Both the position numbers and the translations under genes were made by a program. The notes beneath the pieces were generated by a model, which made no database searches, was not told the DNA's origin, and was given only the letters and a program-made list of their open reading frames with translations. A stretch of DNA of 64,000 nucleotides from Hofstenia miamia (taxonomy: Eukaryota; Xenacoelomorpha; Acoela): NCBI GenBank assembly GCA_004352715.1, contig SCFE01000117.1, forward strand, positions 138,272 to 202,271, in the 5' to 3' direction. This document shows, one piece after another, positions 1-13,071 of this stretch (the first letter of the stretch is position 1; every line of letters begins with the position of its first letter).

Positions 1-1958
1 GATTAAGTAATATAATTCTTTGAAGTTGCATTCCTTACACTGTCTTTGGTCACCATCTAGCATTGCCACAATATTAGAGCCGGGGAAAACTTAAGTAATT
101 TGATCCATTGTACGTGCCAGCATTCACTGGTAGCAAGCATTTATTAGTATTCAAGCAAGTAATTAAAGTAAACCATATGAAAGAATTTTGTATACTACAC
201 TGCACGAGCAAAAAGAGTAAAAACTAACCGCATTGTAACTAGAGTGTGGGAATTGCAAACAAGTATGAGTAATAACATTACGAGCATTGAAATTACATGG
301 CTCATGCCAAAGCCAAAAAAGATATTACCAAGCATTAGAATTAATTAAACCAATTCAGCAAAGCAATTGATATTCCAAATAAAAAGGAATCCGGTTTACA
401 CTCCAACACTGAGTGGTGGACCTGCTGTGGCAAGTAAGCAAAACGAATCCCCCTCCTTTACTTCAAAAATTTAGTGTGACATAGTTATTCATAGTGAAAA
501 AAGTATTAAATAGAGTGACAAGGTTCATTCTATGCAAAAAACAAAATTTTATTAATGAATGCACACAAGTTGCCCTCTATTTATATAATAATGATTAATA
601 AATAAAAACAGGTACCAGATAAACTGGCAAACAGAAATATTAACAAAATCAAATTCAAAAATTCTAATTATGTTACGTCACTAAGCATGACAACTGAAAT
701 TATCAAGTGAAAATTTGTGAATTGCGAATTGATTCTAAATTGATGTTTGGTTCCAAACAGTTTACCAATTGTGATTCAAAAACGGGTTTTGAGGGTCCTA
801 ATGGCACATTATCACTGCTTGCCTCAAAACTTAAGTCTTATTATTTTTGTATTATTTCAAATGCAAAATAATAGTCAATCTATAAATTGATGAATTCTTT
901 AGCAATTTAAGGTGTACAACATATTTTGGGTCAATTGACCCACCTGGTTCTTCTAGGCATAAGTACATTTGAAAATGCTTCAAATACTAGTGCTTGCAAA
1001 AATACTAAAAGTTAGAAGATTTAAAGAAATTGTATTGCAAATCAAATTTATTTCACAACAAAGAATTTTATAAATTGCCCTTTTAGTGTCAAGGATTTCA
1101 CTAGGCGAAAAAAACTAAAATTTATAAATCACACTAATTTATTTTTCTATTTAATATAAGAAAGGCTGTTTAATTTAGCTAGAATTTTCCCAGGCCAATG
1201 TGTAATAGAAAATCTCACGTTTTGTAAAAACGCTTATTGAATTGAAGGATAAAATTTCCCCTCATGTATCTATTGCTGAATAAATGACATCTAACTCAAA
1301 TTTAATTGGCTAGTGTATATTCACCGCAGTTTATAACTTTTAAGAAATATTCAATTTTATATTCGCCAGAACATCATATGACAACAAGTTCTTAATTACA
1401 TCCGGTAAGATTTTGTATGTTAATTAAGATAAGTATATAGAAGCTACATGCAATAATTAAGTGATTCAGAGAAAGAAAACCTTAATATTTTAACCTAAAT
1501 ATTCAAGTGTGCATAAAAAGGGGGAAGGGACATAGGGGCCTTTTTCAATGTTCTCTTTCTATGCGCAGCAATTCAAAATTTAATAAGTGAAAGTCTTTGA
1601 AAGTTTCTCAAGAACTTTATACAAAAATTTCAATGTAAGCCGTCCTTGTTTAATTGTGTACACGATTCACAACACTACACCATTTGAGGTTGATTAAGTC
1701 AAATTTACCAAATTACAACGCTACGCAATTTCTCATTATTTTGAGAAAATGGCGAACATTTAAGCAACATCATATTGTCATACTCACAATGTTCTAATAA
1801 AGTAAACACTTTCGTATACATTCATGTTTCACTATTGTTTTTAGGCGCACATTTGTGCAAATTCACATATTTCAACAATTCCCTTAAAAATAATTCTTTA
1901 AGCAACACTATGTTTCTCTTTAATTCGCGGGATGCCTGATATTGAATGATAATCAATA
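1..1958. other. No gene recognised
   Basis: AT-rich sequence with no open frame, splice-bounded exon or transposon hallmark that I can support. Confidence 0.6.
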
Positions 1959-1979
1959 CATATATATATATATATATAT
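1959..1979. repeat. (TA)n microsatellite
   Basis: Alternating TA tract directly before the first GGGCCCTTTGTAA motif at 1980. Confidence 0.95.
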
Positions 1980-3545
1980 GGGCCCTTTGTAATCGCAGTT
2001 TCAAATTATATGGGCTCTTTGTAAAATTTGCCACATATATGGGCCCTTTGTAACACCGAGGGCGCTTTGTAACATATTCTATGAAAAAAAATTTCAAAAA
2101 AATTTTTTTTCATTTTTTTAAATTTACACAATATTTTGCTGGTGCAATGAGATATCCAAATGTCATTAAAAATAATTCCATTTTTCCTTAAAGGTTTTAA
2201 GTAGCCAAACAAAAGTTAGAAATTGAGTCTACAATCATAGAAAAAAATTATTGCTTTTTTCAATTTGACTCTATATTAACAGCCTGATACCCTTAAATAA
2301 AGAGTGATCTGGGTATATTATACCTAATGTTGAGCAATGATACAAGAGAAGTTAGTTGTGTGAAAATTTAAGTAAACAAATAATCAGATTCTTTTCAAAA
2401 ATTACATGATTATTGTCTGTGTATCAAAATTATTTATGTAGCTAAAGTCGTAATATGCGGATTAATTAATCAGTGTAGAGCAATCTATAAAGCAGTGTTT
2501 CACAGGCCAGCAGATTTTGACGGCGCCGAGTCGACCTTTCACAGGCCAGCAGATTTTGACGGCTCCGAGTCGACCGGATGGTCTGCAAACTTCTGACCAA
2601 CAGGTTGGCCTGTTTTCATGTATTTTATGGAGGGTAGATGCCACTACGTGTTGAAGTTATTTCCTTACTACGACTTACTTCCCTATGCATTTTCCACAGT
2701 ATCACATGCACCTAGTAAGAGACATTCCTTCTTCACTGGATTCACTTTCACATTAAAGTTACTTACAGTGGCTACATTCGTTACAGTATTTACCTTAATA
2801 TAAAAGGTTAATATGTAATTAAGAGAAACCACTCAATTCTTTATTAATTATGGCCGGTAAAGCCTGCAAAAATATGGCCTGTAGCCGGCCCGTCTGTAAA
2901 GCCTGCAGACTGGTGTGCAACTCTGAGCTGAAGTCTGTTTTTTTATGGACCCCCCATTTGTGGGTTCCTGTGGAATTTTGAATCATATATATATATATAT
3001 ATATACCCCATTTGGCATTGTTGAAATAACCCCACAAGTGTTGCAACTTGCTAGTATAACACTTGCAGCTTATTGAAGTTATGTAAATTGAGTTCTTAAA
3101 ATGCTTAGTTCAAATGCAGCACAAATTAGAGGTATTTGAAGCTCAAAATCACAGATTAATGGCAATTAATTTATTAGAAATTAAGGATTGGGATTCTGTG
3201 GGAAAACTTGATAGTGAATCCCTGAAATAAACAATTTTTGAATTAAAAACAATAAAAAAACAAATAAATGTTGTTTGGCCATATTCCAAAATGAATGCAA
3301 CAGCATAATTAAGTTTAATCAGCTTAAGTTGTTACAAAGGGCCCATATATGTGAAGGTGTTACAAAGGGCCCGATTGGAAAAAAATTCCCGCCAAAATAA
3401 AAATTTTTGATAAGTAGCTCAAACAATATTTAATAATGTATGTAAGTACACATTAGTAAAAAATCTCAAAAAAAGCAAAAATGGTTCTGTACGAGCAAGG
3501 GCTCTTTGTCACAAGGAAAATTGAACGTTTCGGGCCCTTTGTAAT
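1980..3545. mobile_element. Putative DNA element bounded by GGGCCCTTTGTAA motif clusters
   Basis: A 13-14 nt motif, GGGCCCTTTGTAAC or one-base variants, occurs at 1980, 2012, 2041 and 2060 on the plus strand. It occurs inverted at 3331 and 3359, and again on the plus strand at 3499 and 3532. The stretch 2032-2054 is an exact 23-bp reverse complement of 3331-3353. Clustered subterminal repeats around an exact inverted repeat are typical of transposase-bound ends. No transposase is visible between them, so it would be non-autonomous. Superfamily not recognised. A (TA)n also lies inside, at 2984-3004. Confidence 0.5.
2498..2575 (+). repeat. 39-bp tandem repeat, two copies
   Basis: Units 2498-2536 and 2537-2575 begin TTTCACAGGCCAGCAGATTT and contain the SalI-like GTCGAC. 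I see one difference (G/T in GGCGCCG/GGCTCCG). The unit is GC-rich against an AT-rich background and lies inside the 1980-3545 element. Confidence 0.9.
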
Positions 3546-4713
3546 TTTTGTTCAAATTACTATGTTCAAAGCAATCTATCTCTTGCGGGGTTTGATAAGT
3601 AGAAATAACTAGTAGTTATAGAATAGTTTTCCCTAAAGTGCAAGTTGTGTTGAATATTAAAATGTAAATTTGACCAATGTGGATGGGTTATTCTCTAACC
3701 AATAACGACTACTCTTGGTTATTATGGCCACAGAAACAAGGTTTCATCTTAAAAAAAGAATTATGATACTATTTATCAATAACAACATGTAAAGTAATCA
3801 CCGCTATAAAGTTAACAATTTTTTAGACAGCTGTTTTTTGATCAGTTATAATGGATAGTTTTACATAAAAAGTTGTTCCTTATCATGGACTCAAAGAAAA
3901 ATTTACAATCTCGAAACAACGACGAAACCATATCTATTTTGAACAGTTTCACAGAAATTCCTTTTTATTGTAATTTCCCACCAGGTAGCAAGTGCTGCCT
4001 GATCAGAATTACATAAGAAGATAATTTCAGGATTTTTATTCTTCCTCTTACTTATCTTTGAATAGGGATTGTATTCAATTTTTTCTCACTAAGTTCAATG
4101 TTTCACAGTTTTTTGTATTTTGCTTTCTTCCAAATAGCTTTTATTCTAGTCTTTGTTCAAACAATTTCAAGCAAATGTTATAAATGATCACCACGGTTAT
4201 AAAATCTTTGGGTGTCATTAAATTTACTGATTGCATTAATTTTGTTGGAACTTATCAACAAATAAGTTCAAGTAAAACTTCAATTAATCTACTTGAAACA
4301 AGCCTCCCCCTCCTACTGTATACAAATAATATATACCAATGATCAAAGGACAAAAGTAATGATTGATTTGTATTTCGATTTTTCGAAGCTGTTTAGACGA
4401 ACTTATTTATTGTTTTTTAGGAATATTTTTACAATATATATATATATTCGTAAACTACTGTGCTCAATTTAATACTAACCAGTTTCAATTTCAAAAATCA
4501 TCATCAGAATATAAGATTTGTTGGATAGTATTTTCAATATACTACATTAAATAATGTTTAAATTTTCATGAACTAAAATTTTAATATGCTCATATTACTT
4601 TGTTGCTTGTTCAATAATTACTTAGGGTCAGTAATATTTACAAATAACTAGTCAAACTAGCAGAACACAAAAACAGCGGACTGGTCGATACTAATAATCC
4701 GGTACCTGCCGCT

Positions 4714-4760
<47 letters not shown>

Positions 4761-5588
4761 TCCTAATTTTAGCAATTTTGTAATTCTAAATAATTTTAAT
4801 GAAATGAGTCTATATGTGATAAGATGAGAAAAATGTAATATATTGAAGCCACCAAAATATATTGCAACAATATAATATTGACAATCTTATATTTTAATAG
4901 ATATTAATTTTGGTAATTTGTAATTTTTCATGTATATTAAATAAATTTCAATCAAATTCTTGCAAAAATTAATTTTTGTTTTGAATAATGGAAAATGTAC
5001 AAAACGTCTGCTTTTGCTTTATGCATTACCAATCACATCCTATTTGTTCCTCTAGCAACAATCAAATATGTTCCGGCATACAACTTTAAGAGGCATGATT
5101 GACTTGTTCATTGCTAAATATATTTTTCATTTCATTAAACTTAATTATTATTATGAAGAAAGAAAACAATGGGAGAACAGTAATGCTGCAAAAGCTTTCA
5201 ATGTTCTACTGTTGAAAATTCGATGCACCAAAAACATCAATCAACTTGATACAACGACCGTGCTAAGTTACAAAAATGATAATTTAATAAATATTCCACA
5301 GTTATAGCTTATAATTAAGGAGACGCAATTTTTACACAAAATTACGATTTTTTGAGTTAAGGATTTTCCAATTTTGACTTTATTCTAAAGTAAAACCTTT
5401 GGATTAAAGGGAAAATCAATTTTATTTAACACTATTTATCAGCACAGTGGCTAAAATGGATGATAAAGTAACTCACAAATTTTCAGGCAAAAAGTTGCGA
5501 TCTTTGAACAACATTTTCTTCAGAAGAGAAAAGCTTTTTTCAACTGAACATGTAGTGGTGCACGATTGTAATTTTGAAAATTTGGCTC
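3546..5588. other. No gene recognised; (TA)n at 4716-4758
   Basis: AT-rich. The only clear structures are short TA tracts near 4437-4448 and a long one at 4716-4758. A 79-codon frame at 5068-5307 has no recognisable features. Confidence 0.6.
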
Positions 5589-5589
5589 G

Positions 5590-6480
5590 ACTGATTTCTG
5601 GTATAGCATATTCATAAAATCGTTGTGCACGAATTCTTCATTGCATATAATCCTAAAGTGCACATCAATCTTCTTTGAAGTTAAAACCATCGTTGTATGC
5701 TCGTATCATAGAATATTTACGGGATTCAACTTTGTCAAAAAACCACTATAACACGCTTCTGACTGCTGTTTGAAACGATTTATTAATCCCAAATCCTCTA
5801 AAATTTTTGGTAAACAATGTGCATAGTATCCATGACAGCTCTCAGTCATGTACTCCATCTTGTAATCATCGGAATAGGTGACTACCAATTGCATAAAAAA
5901 ACTGTCCGCCCGAGGTGTTCTTCACGTTGCAGCCTTTGAAGTGGCCATCACTTTATCAGCATTCTTGTATTTGCTCCTGGTCTTCTCAGCACAATTACGG
6001 AGTAAATGCGCCAATTGAAAAGTATCGAGTAAAAGTTCTTAAGACATTTACCAGGAGCCGCCATTTATGCAGCTGCAGTAGGGTCAGAGAGTAGCAAAAG
6101 AAGATTGTTCTTTGCTATCTTAATTTTTTCAATGTTTCATCAATGTGCTGGGAAACAATTGCATGATTTGGTGGGTCATCTAGCTTTACACCCAGTAACA
6201 CAAATACAGACTATGGAGCTGCAATATCACTTCTAAGAATTTTAAAATACTTGCAACCATTCATTTCAAATTCATTAACTATAAGGAAGACTTCTTTATC
6301 ATTCAAACCGAGTTCATGGGTCAAATTTAGTTTTTTAAGGGTAAGGGCACAATACGAAATTATATCGTATCAGTTCAGATAAGAAATTCATCCTTAAGCC
6401 AATGCTTATAAATGAATTTAGGTTAATCCCCTCCACTAATCAAAATTTTGACAATGTCTGTTACATGGAGATCCATAACA
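5590..6480 (-). pseudogene. hAT-like transposase fossil (RNase H-like)
   Basis: Read on the minus strand, broken frames line up with a hAT-like transposase. There is GVKLDDPPNHAIVSQHIDET, then AAPGKCLKNFYSILF, then after a one-base shift LAHLLRNCAEKTRSKYKNAD and KVMATSKAAT. A last frame gives QLVVTYSDDYKMEY and YYAHCLPKILEDLG, resembling the VVTRWGSW and YYA.NLP blocks of the family. Several stops and at least two frameshifts make it dead. Family assignment rests on motif memory only. No terminal repeats were found. Confidence 0.5.
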
Positions 6481-7394
6481 CTAGTGTCTCGAAATTTTGC
6501 AATTTTCTTAAATTTTAAGTACTTTACCAATTTTTTTAAAAAAATTATTGTTCGTAAATATGATTGACATTAAAAGAAATAATGAAAGTGTCAGAAGTTG
6601 GTAATATTTTTAAACTTCTTTTTGTTTTATTTTGCGGAGAAAAATATAATTTTGTCTGCTGTTTAGCAATTTATCATTACAATATTTTTATTTGTTTGTT
6701 AAATTATAAATAATTATCATTGTATATAAACAAAATATTTATAAAATAAATTACAAAAAATCCCATTTTATGTATTATTGAAAAGATTAAATATGGAAGC
6801 AATTATAATATTCGTTGTAAGCATTAATATGAACAGTTTATCTTCAACAACAAAATATATATATTTTTTAATCAAATATTAGTAACCACAAGACAATGTT
6901 TTTATGTGCATGTGACTCATGGTGCCTACTACTCTCTGGTCACACTATGAGTAATGCAGGTTGTGCTTTGTTATAAACACAGACAGAACTATTCAAATTT
7001 CTAGCGGGCTTAAGGGAAGGATATGCCCTATATGTATTTTTTGCATCTTTGATTCCTGTAAAAGCCAAACTGATTTTCAACAAGACCATATATGGCTGCA
7101 CCGTCATTAATTCAATGGCGTGTTGTTATTGTTAATTCGTATATTGAAAAAATAGCATTTCTTTGTGCTCCGTTTAAATCGCATTCTATTTTAAGTGGTT
7201 ATTAAGATTTGGACAAGGAAAGTGTGTGTATCACATAATTGTGAAGGAAATCCCAAAAAACGATACAAAACTAGAAAACGATGTTTTCAATATCTCTGAA
7301 TGTGAGCGAAGTAATTAGTAAGAATATTCACCAAAAACAACATTGATGTTCTCATGCACAATCCGGTCGATCAAAATTCCTTCATCAGTCACTA

Positions 7395-8009
7395 TCGAAT
7401 TCATTCGATTTGATAAGTCATTTTTTATTGCAGCTCAAACTTGAGCATGTCTTGAACAATATTAATTAGGGTAGATGGAGGAGCAACTTATTATAGGCGA
7501 ATCCGTTTTCTTCAACGATAGGTTCGGAGTATCGATGATTATCAGAGCAATTTCACGATTGCCCACTTGATATACCTTTTGGAGACACTGTCGTATGAAT
7601 TTATTTTCTGATTCTTTAGTAAAACTGCAACGATGTACTTCATGGTAAATTATTCCTAGCTTACAAATACTTCCCATCAAATTAGTATTTGCCTCCCTGC
7701 TTGTTGCACCAACAGTAAAGTACCAACTGCGGTTTTTGAACGGCAATTGGATCGAGAAATGAAAAGATTGAAATTGGAATAGTAGTCGACGGATATTGAA
7801 TCCATTTAATTGCATACGATTTTCGCTTATTCTTATTGATAATGTCATTCGGAGATTGGCCTCCACAAAATGTTTGATAAACTTGCATTGAATCGGTTCT
7901 ATTTGTTTATGGTATATTTTCATCCTCTAACGTTGTGTATCAAATAGAGATGAATTCCCTACAAGTTTTTACTGTCATTATAGGCTAAGCTCTTCTTCTT
8001 CCTTTCCAT
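7395..8009 (-). pseudogene. IS630/Tc1-related DDE transposase fossil
   Basis: The minus strand holds a 153-codon open stretch (7923-7462). It has an HTH-like start (KHFVEANLRMTLSIRIS), a central GSICKLGIIYHEVHRCSF, and EIALIIIDTPNLS where the family has VxxDNAPCHS. After a frameshift it continues EPIVEENGFAYNKLLLHLP, matching the segment before LAPYSPMLNPIE. A probable start at 8009 is separated by further stops. Catalytic Asp is kept, but the Asn-Ala and the third acidic site are disrupted. Confidence 0.5.
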
Positions 8010-8249
8010 GTAAATATTTCGCGTTATTCTGCTTCTTATATAATTTGAAATATTGAAATAGATTAAGAATAAGTCAGTTGTACTATTTTAACAACGCCGA
8101 CAAATGTATGTTTAAGTGAAGAAAAATGTACCGTCATTCATTTAGAGAATCCCGATTCTTCAACAATTTTGCTTTTTACTAAAAGATTTGATTAAAGAAG
8201 AATTAATATTTTAACATTTAAATACACTGGTTGTTATTGTTTATATTCA

Positions 8250-8280
<31 letters not shown>

Positions 8281-9466
8281 TATACATATATTATATATAT
8301 ATTATATATATATATATATATTATATGTGATGGATTTACTGTAAGCTGTGTTTTGTGAACAATAATACATTTGAGAAACTTTCATTAATGACAATAGTTT
8401 ACACTACAGAAATAGTTAAGAGTAATAATAACAAAAATTCTTCTGAATTTGAAATTGATAATTCCGCTCTTGAAATTGGTTATTCGGAAATAGATTTATT
8501 AACTATGATGTAATACGTTAATATTAATTTATGCTCGTAAATCGACCTGTTTATATCAACATCTTTTATTGGATTAAGAAAAATTAAAAAACTTCAAAAA
8601 TTGCATTCTTTCTAAAATCTACATTGTAAATGTATGCTTACCTCATAATTTGGGCACACCTATTGTGCATATGCTTTGCTGTGTATGTTGAAAACTTGTG
8701 ATAAAAATTCATCTGCTGCGATTGAGGTAGAAAATACTTAGCTTTTTGCCCTGATAAATCCGTTTTTTACAAAAATTTCTGATTTTCCCCATACATAGTG
8801 TTCAGATAATAAAAAAGGTCGAGCTCGTGGCAGCAACAAATATCCTCAACACAATTTTGTTTCTGTAATATTTAGTGAGTTATCCCTAATTTAACAATTT
8901 GTATTAAAAACCATCACAGGTTGTTAAAAACGTCTGCGTAGTTTATGGTTAATACTTAAATTATGAATTTCTCTTAGCACCTCATTTCTCTTTAACTATA
9001 CGCTAATCTATTTTAGAATTATCCTAATTACTGACATTTACATTTTTAATTGATTTCTGATGTGCATTGAAACGAAAGGAAATGAATTATTTGCCTTCAT
9101 TTCACGTTATCACTACAAAGTAGTTAACATTCTTTCATGTTTGCTGAAACTAAAAAGGTTTTGTTAAGCAAACAATAAACGTGATGTCATTTTTAGAATT
9201 TAGGAAGAACCGTCATAATTTGCATTTCTCAAAGAATTATACATTTTTCTAAAATGAACAGTCATATCAAAAACATTTATTTGTTAATTGGGAAAAAATT
9301 ATGCTCGGTGCCGTAGCGTGAACATTTTGATAGGGTATGTACTATGTATGTATGCATATTAACCTACTTATCCAATGCTTATCTTTATATACTGCATATG
9401 TTTACTACATAATTTATGCATAAATAAATAAATACATAAATAAAAATATATATATATATATATATA
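8010..9466. other. No gene recognised; TA-rich tract 8252-8327
   Basis: Compound TA/TTATA low-complexity at 8252-8327; otherwise AT-rich without supportable features up to the Tc1-like element. Confidence 0.6.
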
Positions 9467-10744
9467 CCCCGCGTCACATTTTTTCGTACCATCTTAATAC
9501 ATATAAATCTCTGTTTCGCTTTAAAAAGGGTGACAAATTTTTTTGTACGGCTCAAAGTTCTTGGCTTTTCTGTTTGTTTGAATGGCAAAAGGGTCAATTA
9601 AACTGTTAACAGGTACACCAGGTTATTGATAAACAAGTCACTTTTCGTAAAACATTCATTCACAACAGATTGTACAACTTGCAAAGCAAAAACATTTAAA
9701 TGGCCTATCTTACGCAAAACTTGATCTGGAATTAAATTTATCAAAATGAACAGTTCAGTACATGATCAGAAACGATTACGTAAGACCTAAAAAAAGCGAG
9801 GTCCCAAGGGAAGATAACCGGATTCAAGAAACTGCAGTTAAAAAGAGCAATTGGAGCGATGAAAAGCAAGCATCTTCAAAGAACGGCATCAAAATTACTC
9901 AAGGAAGCCCGTCTCCAGGTTGCAAAGCGAACGGTTCAAAGAAAGTTAGTCAAAATGCGTTTTCATTACAAATCTGGGAAGTTTACAATTATTTTAACAA
10001 AACGTCACAAGATTGAACGGGTACGTCTCTGCACTCTGACTGACCCACCAAATGGATTGGAAAAATGTGGTTTTACCGACTAGAAGAAATTTACGCTTAA
10101 TGGACCTGACCACTGGTGTTCTTGTGTGCAGGAGAAAACCAATCTGCTCATGAATAAACGACAATGTGGAGGTGGGTCAATTATGGTGTGCGGTATACTT
10201 TTTTCAACTGGAAAAATTTTTTTTTTGTATCTGGGCGCATAAATTCGGATATGTATATTCAATTAATGGAAAATTACGCAATCCTTTTGGTGGACAGCAT
10301 TCTTCCTGATGGCTTTGTTTTACAACAAGATAATTGCAGCATTCATGTCTCAAGTAAGACCCTTGATTTTTTTGAAAGAAGGGGCATAGAAGTTCTTCCA
10401 TGGCCCAGCCGTAGCCCAGATCTGAACTTGATGGAAAATGTGTGGAGCTTACTTTCATCAAGAGTTTATGACGGCCCACAGCCAAAAAATTTGAACGAAT
10501 TAGAAGGAAGAATAAAAAAAGCCGTTGATCACTACAATATGAACTTTAGCGATGTTCTTCAAAGCCTTTTTACTTCTCTACATACTAGGTTTTTGTCATG
10601 TGTTGTCCATAAGGGAAATAAAGTTTCTTATTAGTATCATTTTTCATCAAAAAGGGAACCGTACGAAAAAATTTGGCACAAAAATTCGATTATTTACTCT
10701 ATTTGCATGTTTAAGAATGGTACGAAAAAATTTGACTCGGAGCG
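9467..10744 (+). mobile_element. Tc1-like element with doubled inverted ends (IR/DR-like)
   Basis: The left end after (TA)n reads CCCCGCGTCAC then TTTTTTCGTACC. The right end, inverted, reads CGCTCCGAGTCAAATTTTTT then CGTACCATTC. A second, inner pair of related repeats occurs at about 9530-9552 (GTGACAAATTTTTTTGTACG) and inverted at about 10660-10682. Two direct repeats per end is the IR/DR layout known from several Tc1-like families. TA flanks both ends. It carries a decayed transposase (9745-10634). Confidence 0.75.
9745..10634 (+). pseudogene. Tc1-like transposase, DD34E, inactivated
   Basis: Frames join into one transposase: KRGPKG linker, KKLQLKRAIGAMKSKHLQRT and KLVKMRFHYKSGKF (HTH region). 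Then FTD followed by an in-frame stop where DEKKF is expected, NGPDHWCSCVQEKTN and CGGGSIMVCGILF. After a frameshift at a poly-T (near 10210), VSGRINSDMYIQ runs to the stop at 10634. The second Asp is in LQQDNCSIH and the Glu in DLNLMENVW, 34 residues apart. At least two frameshifts and one stop mean it cannot work. Confidence 0.82.
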
Positions 10745-11865
10745 TATATATATTTATACTATATGTAAATATTTACCAAGCTACAACAAAACCTAACAAC
10801 GCAGACAAGTTAATTACAAAAAAATAAAAATAAGACATTCTTAACCATTTCTACTTTTGTTTCAGCACCACACCACAATCCACAACCTCCATCTTTGGGT
10901 TATTTAAGCAACCTTGGCATATTCAGTAAGCTCTTTGAAACCTATAAATTTTTGCTTTTCGTCATTACAATTTATATACACTTAGATAAACCACTAAAAA
11001 CGTGTCAAATTTGTTTTTAAGCTTCCATACGTGTTTAAGTATCATCGGCAATTATGTGTTTACAATGTTTATCTCATTTGAAACATATACCGAAATGGAA
11101 ACTTTCCTGTGTGACAAGTTTTAAACATCAAAAGCGGACTTAAATGCATTCAAATAGCAAAATACTTTTTTATATTCTAGTGATATTTTGGTAATGCAGA
11201 ACAATTACTTTATATATATTTGTTGTGGTCCATCCTATTTGTCGCGAACTGGAAATAGTAACGAAATAGTTATATTTGAATCAGATCTAAGATTACAAAT
11301 ATCCTATCTCTCACGCTTAAGACTACCCACTATATAGACATTGTCAGTTTGATTGAACACATCTTTTAGATTCTATGAGATAAATAATATAGCATAAAAT
11401 TTCTATTCAAGGTCTACTGGCATATATGTTAATCGATGTGTACATGAACTAGTTGTGAAAGTATAATAAATTAGTGCTGTTTAAATATATTCTGTATTGT
11501 TGAAAAGCCATTATCTCTCAGAGATTGTGACATGAGGTATTCTCTCATTTTGTCTTATCTTATGTTAGCTCGAATGTTTATGACGACATCATAAATAAAG
11601 GGATGTAAATTTCATACCTGTCTATTTTCAATGTTTTAATATCAATCTCGTTTTCATGATGATTTCCTGAAATGTTGGTTTTTTGTTTGAATTGTGAGTG
11701 GCATGCCAATGATAGCGTTTATTTCATATGGACAGAATGTCATTCTTATAAATAGTCAATGTATAAGATAAATTTTACTTTACGTTGGTTGTTTGCTGCT
11801 GTTTACCCCAGAATTGAATAGAAAATTGGATATAAAAAACATTTTTGGGATAACCGAATACATAT
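10745..11865. other. No gene recognised
   Basis: AT-rich sequence between the Tc1-like element and the solo LTR with no supportable feature. Confidence 0.6.
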
Positions 11866-11879
11866 ATATATATATATAT

Positions 11880-12065
11880 TGTGGCGCAAGTATCGGTTTC
11901 TTGGTATCGGCCAGTTCACTGTTTTCGTGTTTACTAGTTTAACCAGTTATTTGTACATATTGTCAAAATTTACTGTATATAAGAGACGAACTCAGTTGTA
12001 AATAGAGAAATAGTTAGTCGCGTTCTCTTAATCAGTGCACTTCCGTGCACCCTAGCGATGCTACA
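11880..12065. mobile_element. Probable solo LTR
   Basis: 186 bp starting TGTGGCGCAAG and ending GATGCTACA (TG...CA ends), flanked on both sides by ATAT, a plausible 4-bp target duplication. It contains a promoter-like TATATAAG at 11976-11983 with CTCAGTT at 11991. The sequence after the end is TATAT and then a gap. No primer-binding site is seen, so a solo LTR fits better than a full element. TA-rich flanks make the duplication weak evidence. Confidence 0.5.
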
Positions 12066-12071
12066 ATATAT

Positions 12072-13071
12072 NNNNNNNNNNNNNNNNNNNNNNNNNNNNN
12101 NNNNNNNNNNNNNNNNNNNNNNNNNNNNNNNNNNNNNNNNNNNNNNNNNNNNNNNNNNNNNNNNNNNNNNNNNNNNNNNNNNNNNNNNNNNNNNNNNNNN
12201 NNNNNNNNNNNNNNNNNNNNNNNNNNNNNNNNNNNNNNNNNNNNNNNNNNNNNNNNNNNNNNNNNNNNNNNNNNNNNNNNNNNNNNNNNNNNNNNNNNNN
12301 NNNNNNNNNNNNNNNNNNNNNNNNNNNNNNNNNNNNNNNNNNNNNNNNNNNNNNNNNNNNNNNNNNNNNNNNNNNNNNNNNNNNNNNNNNNNNNNNNNNN
12401 NNNNNNNNNNNNNNNNNNNNNNNNNNNNNNNNNNNNNNNNNNNNNNNNNNNNNNNNNNNNNNNNNNNNNNNNNNNNNNNNNNNNNNNNNNNNNNNNNNNN
12501 NNNNNNNNNNNNNNNNNNNNNNNNNNNNNNNNNNNNNNNNNNNNNNNNNNNNNNNNNNNNNNNNNNNNNNNNNNNNNNNNNNNNNNNNNNNNNNNNNNNN
12601 NNNNNNNNNNNNNNNNNNNNNNNNNNNNNNNNNNNNNNNNNNNNNNNNNNNNNNNNNNNNNNNNNNNNNNNNNNNNNNNNNNNNNNNNNNNNNNNNNNNN
12701 NNNNNNNNNNNNNNNNNNNNNNNNNNNNNNNNNNNNNNNNNNNNNNNNNNNNNNNNNNNNNNNNNNNNNNNNNNNNNNNNNNNNNNNNNNNNNNNNNNNN
12801 NNNNNNNNNNNNNNNNNNNNNNNNNNNNNNNNNNNNNNNNNNNNNNNNNNNNNNNNNNNNNNNNNNNNNNNNNNNNNNNNNNNNNNNNNNNNNNNNNNNN
12901 NNNNNNNNNNNNNNNNNNNNNNNNNNNNNNNNNNNNNNNNNNNNNNNNNNNNNNNNNNNNNNNNNNNNNNNNNNNNNNNNNNNNNNNNNNNNNNNNNNNN
13001 NNNNNNNNNNNNNNNNNNNNNNNNNNNNNNNNNNNNNNNNNNNNNNNNNNNNNNNNNNNNNNNNNNNNNNN
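12072..13071. other. Assembly gap, 1000 N
   Basis: Exactly 1000 Ns, probably a nominal size. TA sequence precedes it and a G-rich transposon end follows. Confidence 0.99.

Noticed and set aside
3885-3984. Possible first exon MDSKKNLQSRNNDETISILN ending before GTAGCA
   Set aside because: No signal peptide, membrane segment or partner exon; phase does not fit the GPCR, which has a better first exon at 22567.
7462-7923. 153-codon minus frame as a host gene
   Set aside because: Its continuation in other frames matches an IS630-like transposase, so it is treated as a fossil.
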